Below are positions 1 to 7,085 of a DNA stretch of 19,227 nucleotides, piece by piece; within the stretch, counting starts at the first letter, position 1, and every line of letters begins with the position of its first letter. The stretch lies in contig JAOTYN010000019.1 of NCBI GenBank assembly GCA_029861825.1, positions 1-19,227 on the forward strand. The letters run 5' to 3'. Below the pieces are notes generated by a model. That model worked only from the letters and a program-made list of their open reading frames with translations, did not search any database and had not been told where the DNA came from. Made by a program: the position numbers and the translations under genes. This DNA is from Cyclobacteriaceae bacterium (GTDB lineage Bacteria > Bacteroidota > Bacteroidia > Cytophagales > Cyclobacteriaceae).

Positions 1-137
1 TTATGATTAGATTTTATGGGTTAGACTTTTAGATTTAACTTATGGTTATCCCAAAAAGTTAAAAACCCTTATTGCCGGCAAATAAAGGGCTTTACCAAAC
101 ATTACATAGATATTTTGAGCAGCAAGTCACCTCTTAA
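1..137. other. Non-coding AT-rich leader before the transporter operon
   Basis: All frames contain several stops in the first 60 bases on both strands, so this is not the tail of a gene. It holds two imperfect copies of an AT-rich decamer-like motif (TTAGATTTTA at 7-16 and TTAGACTTTTA at 21-31) and a bulged hairpin at 61-93. An in-frame TAA at 135-137 lies directly before the TTG start of the transporter. No convincing promoter could be fixed; TATTTTG at 111-117 is one base short of the Bacteroidota -7 consensus TAnnTTTG. Confidence 0.6.
61..93. terminator. Weak bulged hairpin, possible terminator
   Basis: CCCTTATT (66-73) can pair with AATAAAGGG (81-89) if two A residues bulge out; the loop is GCCGGC. 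On the minus strand the stem is followed by five T residues (complement of 61-65). On the plus strand only three T residues follow (91-93, after a C). It could end a transcript arriving from either side, but the nearest gene on the right is on the plus strand and nothing is visible on the left, so its user is unknown. Confidence 0.3.
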
Positions 138-1349
138 TTGTTAAACAAACTTAAAAATATCGGCCCAGGAGCCATGGTGGCTGCAGCTTTTATCGGCCCC
201 GGTACCGTTACAACCGCTACTATTGCCGGTAGCAGTTTTGGTTATACCCTGCTATGGGCGGTGGGTTTTTCGATAGTGGCCACTTTTGTGCTGCAGGAGA
301 TGTCGGCCCGACTGGGAGTAATGGGACAAATGGGTGTAGGTGAAGCAATACGTTCTAAAGTAAACAAAAGATGGCTATTCCTGGTGGTGGCTGCACTGGT
401 GATCGGAGCCATACTTATAGGCAACGCTGCCTATGAGGCAGGGAATATTACCGGGGCCGTATTGGGATTTGAGGTCGACTGGCCGGCGCTACCCTTTAAT
501 CCGCTGATCCTATTAATTGGCGTAGTAGCATTTTTGTTGCTATGGAGTGGCCGGTATAAGCTTATAGAGAAATCGCTGGTGTTGCTAGTCAGTGTTATGG
601 GAGTAGTATTTATAGCTGCAGCTATAATTCTTAAACCCGATTTAAGCAGCACATTGGTGGGATTGTTTGTTCCTGCTGCTCCTCAGGGTTCCATGATCAT
701 GATCGTGAGTTTGATAGGTACCACGGTGGTCCCCTATAATCTGTTTCTACACGCGTCCACAGTCAAAACTCGATGGCAAGATAGCGCCGATCTCACCACT
801 GCACGCACAGACACACTTATATCAGTGGTGGGGGGCGGCCTGATTACCATGGCTATACTGATCACCTCAGCCATTGCGTTCCAGGGGGTGGATCAGGAAG
901 TGAACAGCGCCTCTGACCTAGCGCTGCAGCTTAGGCCCTTGTTAGGTTCCTGGTCGGGAAGTTTTATTGCCGTAGGATTCCTGGCAGCAGGTTTGTCCTC
1001 ATCAATAACCGCCCCTTTAGCTGCGGCCTACGCTACTTCTGAAATATTGGGATGGAAAGAGGATCTACAAGGTAAAAAGTTTCGGATTATTTGGCTGCTA
1101 GTGTTAGGAGCGGGAGTGCTTTTCTCTTCGTTGGGGTTTAGGCCCACTTTGGTAATATTGTTCGCCCAGTTTACTAACGGACTGCTTTTACCGGTGGTCG
1201 CCACCTTCTTGCTGTGGATCATGAACGATCATAGGATCATGGGAGTACATTATAACAACCTATGGACCAATATCTTGGGAATTCTGGTAATAATTGCTAC
1301 CATAGTTCTGGGAGTCAAAAGCGTATTAAGTGCCACTAGTTTGCTTTGA
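138..1349 (+). CDS. NRAMP-superfamily transporter, YcsG type, linked to 5-oxoprolinase
   Basis: This is an integral membrane protein of 403 residues with about 11 hydrophobic segments, placed in the NRAMP superfamily by the GPG start of TM1 (residues 9-11), the SSFGYTLLW stretch and the TM6 motif ending NLFLHAS. The signature DPGN of metal transporters is GPGT here (20-23), and the MPHN of TM6 is VPYN (198-201), so the usual metal-binding Asp, Asn and Met are all replaced. Bacillus subtilis carries a comparable gene (ycsG) beside the genes for 5-oxoprolinase, and here pxpA starts two bases downstream, so I infer uptake of 5-oxoproline or a related organic acid rather than Mn or Fe. The start is TTG: an in-frame TAA sits immediately upstream, and the next ATG (codon 13) would remove conserved TM1 residues. 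The family is clear; the substrate is inferred. Confidence 0.85.
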   Translation: MLNKLKNIGPGAMVAAAFIGPGTVTTATIAGSSFGYTLLWAVGFSIVATFVLQEMSARLGVMGQMGVGEAIRSKVNKRWLFLVVAALVIGAILIGNAAYEAGNITGAVLGFEVDWPALPFNPLILLIGVVAFLLLWSGRYKLIEKSLVLLVSVMGVVFIAAAIILKPDLSSTLVGLFVPAAPQGSMIMIVSLIGTTVVPYNLFLHASTVKTRWQDSADLTTARTDTLISVVGGGLITMAILITSAIAFQGVDQEVNSASDLALQLRPLLGSWSGSFIAVGFLAAGLSSSITAPLAAAYATSEILGWKEDLQGKKFRIIWLLVLGAGVLFSSLGFRPTLVILFAQFTNGLLLPVVATFLLWIMNDHRIMGVHYNNLWTNILGILVIIATIVLGVKSVLSATSLL

Positions 1350-1351
1350 TC

Positions 1352-2110
1352 ATGAAACAGATTGATATTAATTGCGATATGGGTGAAAGCTACGGTCACT
1401 TTCAAATAGGGAATGACCAAGAGATTTTCCCCTACATTACTTCATGCAATATCGCCTGTGGCTTTCACGGAGGTGATCCCCTGCACATTGAAAGAACTAT
1501 ACGGCTGGCCCTCCATCATGGCACACAGATCGGGGCCCACCCCGGCTACCCGGACCTGGCGGGTTTTGGCCGTAGAAAAATTGACATGAATGCTGAAGAA
1601 TTAAGGGCTACCATCCGTTATCAGGTCTCCGCTCTTAAAGGCATGGTGGAAAGCCTGGGAGGCCGGTTGCCTTATGTTAAGCCACACGGAGCCCTGTACA
1701 ATATTATGGCAGAAGAGATGGAGATAACGGAGCATGTGATCTCCGCAATTCGGGACGTTGACAGTGATTTAAAGCTGATGGGACTGGCAGGTAGCCTGGT
1801 GCAGGAATTGGCTAAAGATAAGAACATGCCTTTTATTTCAGAGGCCTTTGCCGACCGCCGCTATGAGACTGGCGGAAAGCTTCGCTCAAGGGCGCTGGAG
1901 GGAGCGGTATTGGACCAACCGCAGGAAGCAGCGGAACAAGCGGTATCCATTGTTTTGAAACATCAAGCCTTGAGCCTGAAAGGTTTGCCAGTAGATATCG
2001 ACGCGAATAGCATTTGTATACACGGGGATAATCCCCAAGCAGTAGGCATTCTGAAAGCTATTGATCAGGCTTTTGCAGAACATGATATTGAAAGAAAAAG
2101 TTTTGGGTAA
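1352..2110 (+). CDS. pxpA: 5-oxoprolinase subunit A (LamB/YcsF family)
   Basis: The 252-residue protein is one of three subunits of the ATP-dependent cytoplasmic prokaryotic 5-oxoprolinase, which converts 5-oxoproline (pyroglutamate) to glutamate. Family motifs appear in the expected order: NCDMGES at 7-13, CGFHGGD at 36-42, GAHPGYPD at 61-68 and KPHGALY at 110-116. I start at ATG 1352 because the family begins right before the D-(I/L)-N-C-D motif. A TTG at 1346 in the same frame would overlap the transporter stop and is less likely. The transporter stop (1347-1349) and this ATG are two bases apart, which indicates one transcript and coupled translation. Length and motifs are normal for the family and nothing looks damaged. 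Confidence 0.95.
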   Translation: MKQIDINCDMGESYGHFQIGNDQEIFPYITSCNIACGFHGGDPLHIERTIRLALHHGTQIGAHPGYPDLAGFGRRKIDMNAEELRATIRYQVSALKGMVESLGGRLPYVKPHGALYNIMAEEMEITEHVISAIRDVDSDLKLMGLAGSLVQELAKDKNMPFISEAFADRRYETGGKLRSRALEGAVLDQPQEAAEQAVSIVLKHQALSLKGLPVDIDANSICIHGDNPQAVGILKAIDQAFAEHDIERKSFG

Positions 2111-2111
2111 T

Positions 2112-2825
2112 ATGGAGTTGCTACCTTTTGGCGATCAAGCCTTACTGGTCAATTTTGAACAACGCATTCAGGTTGAGGTCAACCAAAAAGTAATGGCTAT
2201 GTACCAAGCCGTTAAAGCAGCGGATCGGGCGGAAGTAACATTTTTGATTCCGGCTTATTGTTCCCTGGTGATAGGGTACAATCCGGAGATCTCCGACTTC
2301 CAACATTTGCGGAGTTGGTTGAAGGAATTGAAAATTGAGATGGAAGGCAGTGTAGAACCAGAAAGAAAGCTAAAGATCCCTGTGTGTTACCACCTGTCTT
2401 ACGGCCTGGACCTAAAAGAGGTAGCTAAGCTTACCGGCTTGAAGGTAGAAAGCATAATAGACTTGCATACCTCTCATACCTTTAGGGTTTTCATGCTGGG
2501 ATTCTTACCCGGTTTTGCCTACATGGGTCCGCTTCCGGAAAAGTTGCAATGTGCCCGCATGTCCACCCCCCGCAAGAAAGTACCCCCGGGTTCAGTAGGA
2601 CTGGCCGGAAATCAAACGGGGATTTACCCGGATGAAGCGCCTGGAGGTTGGCGTATTATTGGTAAAAGTCCATTGCCAATTTTTAGGACTCAAGGCCAAG
2701 AACCATTCCTGTTTCAAGCGGGCGACCTGGTCCGTTTCGAAGCTATTGAGGATGCTCGTTTCCAGGAAATACAAGTACAATGCGCAGAAGGGATTTTCGA
2801 TTGGGAGAGTATTTATGAAACATAA
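2112..2825 (+). CDS. pxpB: 5-oxoprolinase subunit B (KipI family)
   Basis: A protein of 237 residues of the KipI/PxpB family, which pairs with PxpC and PxpA to form 5-oxoprolinase. In B. subtilis the homologue KipI was first described as an inhibitor of the sporulation kinase KinA. Conserved features are GFLPGFAY at 130-137, PRKKVPPGSVGLAG at 153-166, QTGIYP shortly after, and GGW at 178-180. The chosen start, ATG 2112, lies one base after the pxpA stop and begins MELLPFGDQALLV, which matches the family N-terminus; the open frame continues upstream into pxpA without homology. Its last 11 bases overlap pxpC, a typical coupled arrangement. No Shine-Dalgarno sequence is evident. Confidence 0.94.
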   Translation: MELLPFGDQALLVNFEQRIQVEVNQKVMAMYQAVKAADRAEVTFLIPAYCSLVIGYNPEISDFQHLRSWLKELKIEMEGSVEPERKLKIPVCYHLSYGLDLKEVAKLTGLKVESIIDLHTSHTFRVFMLGFLPGFAYMGPLPEKLQCARMSTPRKKVPPGSVGLAGNQTGIYPDEAPGGWRIIGKSPLPIFRTQGQEPFLFQAGDLVRFEAIEDARFQEIQVQCAEGIFDWESIYET

Positions 2826-3720
2826 TTTACAAATCCAGGTACTTAAACCCGGTTTACATACTACCATTCAAGACCAAGGCCGCTGGGGTCATATGGCTTA
2901 TGGAGTTCCCAGATCCGGAGCCATGAGTGTGCTGGATGCCGTGAAAGCCAACTGGTTGGTGGGAAATCCCCCTAATGCGCCTGTACTGGAAATAACGCTG
3001 ATGGGGCCCACATTGGCCTTGGAAGGTGGAGGTCAAATTGCCTTGGCCGGAGCACCTATTAAAGCCACTCTCGATCAGCAACCCATATCCCACCTGCAAA
3101 CTGTTAATGTACTGGGTCAGCAAACCCTTAAATTCGGCCGTACCAAAGACCAGTGCCGTACCTATTTGGCCATTCGGGGCGATTGGAAGGTAGCCTCATG
3201 GTTGGACAGTGTAAGCGCTGCTGTTACCAAACCTCAGTTATTAACCCCCCAAAGCATACTGACCAAAGGGCTTCTGTGGGTAGTCGAAAGCCAAGGCCAA
3301 TTGGAGATTCGTCAAATACATGGTGAGCCTCCCAAAAATCAAAAGATACGGGTAATGCCCGGCCCCGAATATAGCCGTTTGAATGTGCAGAGTATTACGG
3401 ACTTTCTCACCCGAGAATTTATTGTCAGTGCTCAATCCAATCGCATGGGATACCGACTTGATGGCACTTTAAACAATTTTACGCCCGCCGGTGAGTTAAT
3501 CTCCTCAGGAATCGTTCCCGGAACTATTCAGGTTACCAACAGAGGTCAGTTAATTGTATTGATGGCCGATGCCCAAACCACCGGGGGTTATCCGCGGATT
3601 GCCAATGTGATCGCCGCTGACCTCCCTAGGATGGCGCAGTTGAGGCCAGGAGATCCCTTGCAATTTTCGCTGGTTTCGCTCAGCGAAGCACAAAGAGCCT
3701 TATCCAGGAGTAAATTCTAG
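2815..3720 (+). CDS. pxpC: 5-oxoprolinase subunit C (KipA, biotin-dependent carboxyltransferase-like fold)
   Basis: This third oxoprolinase subunit is 301 residues long. It carries PGLHTTIQDQGRWG (12-25) and GVPRSGAM (30-37) near the N-terminus, and later MPGPEYSRL, SNRMGYRLDG, ELISSGIVPG and TTGGYPRIA, all characteristic of the KipA/PxpC family. I start at ATG 2815, eleven bases inside the end of pxpB. The frame stays open back to 2632, but that part lies wholly within pxpB and has no family similarity. PxpB and PxpC occur as a fused protein in some bacteria; here they are separate. The operon seems to end here, since 72 bases separate it from the next gene and no clear terminator hairpin is visible. 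Confidence 0.94.
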   Translation: MKHNLQIQVLKPGLHTTIQDQGRWGHMAYGVPRSGAMSVLDAVKANWLVGNPPNAPVLEITLMGPTLALEGGGQIALAGAPIKATLDQQPISHLQTVNVLGQQTLKFGRTKDQCRTYLAIRGDWKVASWLDSVSAAVTKPQLLTPQSILTKGLLWVVESQGQLEIRQIHGEPPKNQKIRVMPGPEYSRLNVQSITDFLTREFIVSAQSNRMGYRLDGTLNNFTPAGELISSGIVPGTIQVTNRGQLIVLMADAQTTGGYPRIANVIAADLPRMAQLRPGDPLQFSLVSLSEAQRALSRSKF

Positions 3721-3792
3721 CAGTTTTAAGCCGTTCCGTTTATTGCCGGACAATTAGTATATTACCTGTCACCCTAATTATCTTATTTTGAT

Positions 3793-4773
3793 ATGATCAC
3801 CTACGCCAGTGTTGTGCATCAACCGGGTCCTGCCACCAGTTTTGCCTATGAAGAAATGGAGCTTGCACCTCCCGGTCCCCAAGAAGTCCTGGTAAAACAT
3901 CACGCCATAGGCGTCAATTTTATTGACACCTATTTTAGGAGTGGATTGTATCCCTGGACAGGTCCATTGCCCATTATTCCTGGAGCGGAAGCCAGCGGTG
4001 AGGTGATGGAGGCGGGTTCCTCCGTAAGCCATCTGCAAGCGGGAGACCGCATCGCATATACGGTCCCCAACGGTGCCTATTGTCAGCACCGGGTGATAGC
4101 TGCTGACCGTGTGGTAAAACTACCGGATGATATTCCCTATGAAACAGCAGCAGCCATTATGGTAAAGGGACTTACCGCACAATATTTGTTACGCAGCACT
4201 TTTAATGTTCAGTCCGGACATACCATATTAATTCATGCAGCTGCCGGAGGTGTAGGCTTGTTGGCCGGACAATGGGCGGCACACTTGGGGGCTACGGTAA
4301 TAGGTACTGCCGGAAGTGCTGACAAAGCGCAGCTGGCGCTGCAACATGGCTATCATCATGTGATCAATTACCGGGAGCAGGACTTCGTACAAGAGGTACA
4401 AAAAATAACTTCCGGACAAGGTGTGGAGGTGGTTTACGATTCCGTGGGCCAAGATACTTACCCGTACTCGCTGCAATGCTTAAAGCGCCGAGGCATGTGG
4501 GTGTGCTTTGGCCAATCCTCAGGGGTGATTGAGGACTTTGACCTGCGTCATTTAGTTCAACACGGTTCTTTGTTTGCTACCAGACCAACTCTGTTTGACT
4601 ACATCCCAACTTATGATACTCTGCACGCCGCTAGTGAGCAACTTTTCGATATGCTGTTAAAAGGCCATTTAAAGGTTCAAGTTGGTCAAAAAGCATCGCT
4701 TAAGGAAGTGGCAAACGTACATCAACAGCTGGAGGGAAGAAAGACTGTAGGCTCCTCGATTTTAACAACTTAA
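3793..4773 (+). CDS. qorA: NADPH:quinone oxidoreductase, zeta-crystallin type
   Basis: A 326-residue cytoplasmic member of the medium-chain dehydrogenase/reductase superfamily, close in length to E. coli quinone oxidoreductase (327 residues). The N-terminal catalytic domain has VNFIDTYFRSGLYP (41-54) and PGAEASGEV, typical of the quinone reductase branch. The Rossmann domain has the AAAGGVG nucleotide loop at 149-155. The zinc-binding residues of alcohol dehydrogenases are absent, as expected for this branch, which reduces quinones or enones with NADPH. It begins 72 bases after pxpC and is followed 35 bases later by the ureohydrolase gene, so those two may share a transcript. The physiological substrate cannot be read from the sequence. 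Confidence 0.9.
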   Translation: MITYASVVHQPGPATSFAYEEMELAPPGPQEVLVKHHAIGVNFIDTYFRSGLYPWTGPLPIIPGAEASGEVMEAGSSVSHLQAGDRIAYTVPNGAYCQHRVIAADRVVKLPDDIPYETAAAIMVKGLTAQYLLRSTFNVQSGHTILIHAAAGGVGLLAGQWAAHLGATVIGTAGSADKAQLALQHGYHHVINYREQDFVQEVQKITSGQGVEVVYDSVGQDTYPYSLQCLKRRGMWVCFGQSSGVIEDFDLRHLVQHGSLFATRPTLFDYIPTYDTLHAASEQLFDMLLKGHLKVQVGQKASLKEVANVHQQLEGRKTVGSSILTT

Positions 4774-4808
4774 ATTCAGGGAATACCTGCTATGGCCTCC
4801 GAAAATCT

Positions 4809-5591
4809 ATGAAAACAATAGGTATCCAGGGAATCGCCTATGATGATAAATCATCATTCTTAAAAGGTGCTGCTAAAGCCCCGGCTGCCATCCGAAAAAC
4901 CCTTCATAGCGGGTCCTCCAATTATTTTACCGAACTGGGGATCAACATAGACACACCGCAAATTGCGGATCATGGTGACTTTGAGGTAGAAGAATACTTC
5001 GATATTGAGTCCATCACCCGTGATAACCTTAATAAGACCAACCGCCTACTCACCCTGGGAGGTGATCATAGTATCACTTACCCTGTGGTTAAAGCCATTA
5101 GTCAGTCACACGGGGCATTGGAGATACTTCATTTAGATGCACATAGTGATTTATATCATCAATTCGAAGGTGATCCCTATTCACATGCATGTCCTTTTGC
5201 CCGCATCATGGAAGAGGGATTAGCCACCCGGTTGGTACAGGTAGGTGTTAGAGCCTTGACCGATCATCAGAGGGAGCAGATCGCAAAGTTCAAAGTAGAG
5301 GTGCATGAAATGCGAAATCTCAGATCACTTTTTGAGTTGCAGTTCAACGGACCACTCTATCTCTCGCTGGATATGGATGTTTTCGATCCGGCTTTTGCTC
5401 CGGGGGTAAGTCATCATGAACCGGGCGGCTTATCTCCCAGAGAAGCTTTAAACATCATTCAGAGACTGGCAAGCCCCATGGTGGGTGCTGATGTGGTAGA
5501 ATATAACCCCCTACGGGATCAAAGCGAAATTACCGCGTCTCTTGCGGCAAAAATGATGCGTGAAATACTGGGAAAAATGCTGGCGGCGTAA
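4809..5591 (+). CDS. speB: Agmatinase-type ureohydrolase
   Basis: A 260-residue enzyme of the arginase/agmatinase superfamily that hydrolyses a guanidino group to urea using two Mn ions. All six metal ligands are visible: H87 in GGDHS (84-88), D110, H112 and D114 in DAHSD, and D188 and D190 in SLDMDVFDP. The segment after DAHSD (LYHQFEGDPYSHACPF) resembles agmatinases rather than arginases, which favours agmatine to putrescine plus urea as the reaction. The family also contains guanidinobutyrase, guanidinase and formiminoglutamase members, so the substrate is only probable. At 260 residues it is slightly shorter than E. coli SpeB. The gene is convergent with the membrane-protein gene that ends 21 bases away. 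Confidence 0.85.
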   Translation: MKTIGIQGIAYDDKSSFLKGAAKAPAAIRKTLHSGSSNYFTELGINIDTPQIADHGDFEVEEYFDIESITRDNLNKTNRLLTLGGDHSITYPVVKAISQSHGALEILHLDAHSDLYHQFEGDPYSHACPFARIMEEGLATRLVQVGVRALTDHQREQIAKFKVEVHEMRNLRSLFELQFNGPLYLSLDMDVFDPAFAPGVSHHEPGGLSPREALNIIQRLASPMVGADVVEYNPLRDQSEITASLAAKMMREILGKMLAA

Positions 5592-5612
5592 TCTAAGAAT
5601 TAGTCAAGGTGT

Positions 5613-6359
5613 TTATATGGCAGCCAGTAAACGTGATAGGTCCTTGCTCCTTCTTTTTTCCAGTAAAATGCTAATCACCCATATCAAGTTATAAATAACT
5701 CCCGCCAATATAGAACCAAGGGCGCTATGAAAGACTAAACTGGAAATCGCCAACAATATGGAGGCCAGACCTACAAAAACCTGTGCTAGCTTATCCTTCA
5801 TGGAAAACTGGGTTTCGTACACCTCAATTTTCGATAATTCCAAGGTTTCCTTCTTGCCAAGAGCATGCCGATATAAAAAATACATCACCAATAGAATGCA
5901 CACGAATCCCACGCTATAAATGATCATTAAAACCGGTATTTTCTGGAAGGGAATAATATCCGCAAATTCTTTTACCTCATTTTGGAAATTGCCGGAGAAT
6001 GCGGATGTAAAATATTTTATCAACCACGACATCAGAAACTTTAGGGGGTATACATAAAATAACAACAGCAGATTCAATGCCAAAACTGTGTTATCCAGCA
6101 AACCCTATCGCATGAAAAATGTGACTTGTTGCCTCCAGATCCAATAGATAAAAAGCATGCAGATGCCGAAGGGCACAATATCCACAACAAACGCCCAAAG
6201 CTCTTGGAAATTTTTGGGTACAGAGCTTGATAATAAGAGGATGGCAATGGCCAGGGCGAACACGCCATCGCTTAGTGCCTCCAGGCGGCTGGAACCATCG
6301 CCCCTCACTTCAAAATGCTCCAATGCCCGTGATTGCTGCAGGTGGGTTTTGATGGCCAT
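5613..6359 (-). pseudogene. TMEM175-family (DUF1211) membrane protein gene interrupted by an in-frame TAG
   Basis: Two open segments on the minus strand (6359-6108 and 6104-5613) lie in the same frame and are separated by one TAG codon at 6107-6105. Joined, they give a 248-position protein of the TMEM175/DUF1211 family of potassium-channel-like membrane proteins. The N-terminal part (84 residues) has the family signature R25-x3-LSDGVFALAI in the first membrane helix; the canonical motif is RxxxFSD, so the Phe is Leu here. The second part starts with DNTVLALNLLLL, the usual continuation after the amber position, and holds four further hydrophobic segments. The gene starts 14 bases after the small dehydrogenase subunit, in the same orientation, so it is probably the last gene of that operon. 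A nonsense mutation, readthrough or a base-call error are all possible. Confidence 0.8.
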
Positions 6360-6373
6360 GCCAGGTTTAGAGG

Positions 6374-7084
6374 TTAGGTGGAAAGCAAATTGCCATCCTC
6401 ATCCCAGGCTGCCAATTCATCCCGTTTGCTTTGATCTACACACCGCTCTAACCACTGCGGGTCATATGAAAGTCCATGGGCTTTGAGCACCTCATCAGGA
6501 ACCCCATCCCATACCCCCGGTGTGTTTCCGGCATATCCTAATTCCTTGATTCCCATTTTGGAGGTATAGTATCCGGTAAGGGTTAGGTTTCGTACCAGGG
6601 AAAAGAAGGCAATTCCCGGCGCCATGTCACTGGGCTCCTCCTCTGGGTAAGCGATATCATCCACCATCTCCAACTGCTGTTCCGGACTACACGATCTAAA
6701 TTCTAGGTTGAATCGAGAGTTGGATTGGTTGTCCAGCCACATGAGACCGCCCCTCAAAGGCAGTTGGTGGGCGGGCATGTCCTTAACTATAAACTCAATA
6801 AATTCCGGTACTTCGGCATCGCCAGCTGATCCGAAATCGGCGGTGGCCGGTAATATAATGTCACATAAGACCGCCAGTGTTTCTAATTCCGGCTCTTGAA
6901 AGAAAGAGTCCGCCTTTATCTTTTCGTCCCGTATTTTCTCTTTTTCGGTGCGACCATATCCTTCTTCAGCTGCGGGTTCTGCCACTGACTCTACCTCACT
7001 GTCAACAGGGGCACATCCCTTCAATGCTAGTCCACCAGCCAATGACCCCACGAATAACGACTTCAATGATTCTCTGCGGTCCAT
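6374..7084 (-). CDS. Gluconate 2-dehydrogenase subunit 3 family protein with Tat-like lipoprotein signal
   Basis: A 236-residue small subunit that accompanies GMC-type flavoprotein dehydrogenases. The N-terminus, MDRRESLKSLFVGSLAGG, has a twin-arginine-like RR (3-4) followed by a hydrophobic stretch and a lipobox LKGC ending at C24, so export by the Tat route and lipid anchoring are likely. The mature part begins with an acidic linker, then the folded domain with ETLAVLCDIILPATADFGSAGDA, typical of Gluconate_2-dh3 (PF13618). I start at ATG 7084: it follows the GMC stop codon (last base 7086) by one base and gives a proper signal sequence. The frame stays open upstream, but that portion lies in the GMC gene. 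Known relatives act as maturation or export partners of the large subunit. Confidence 0.9.
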   Translation of the reverse strand: MDRRESLKSLFVGSLAGGLALKGCAPVDSEVESVAEPAAEEGYGRTEKEKIRDEKIKADSFFQEPELETLAVLCDIILPATADFGSAGDAEVPEFIEFIVKDMPAHQLPLRGGLMWLDNQSNSRFNLEFRSCSPEQQLEMVDDIAYPEEEPSDMAPGIAFFSLVRNLTLTGYYTSKMGIKELGYAGNTPGVWDGVPDEVLKAHGLSYDPQWLERCVDQSKRDELAAWDEDGNLLST

Positions 7085-7085
7085 G

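Noticed and set aside
138..1349. Calling the first gene a manganese transporter (MntH)
   Set aside because: Both metal-site motifs are replaced and the gene is embedded in a 5-oxoprolinase operon, so the usual NRAMP label would mislead.
2632..2814. Upstream extension of pxpC
   Set aside because: The open frame lies inside pxpB, shows no family similarity, and ATG 2815 gives the normal PxpC N-terminus.
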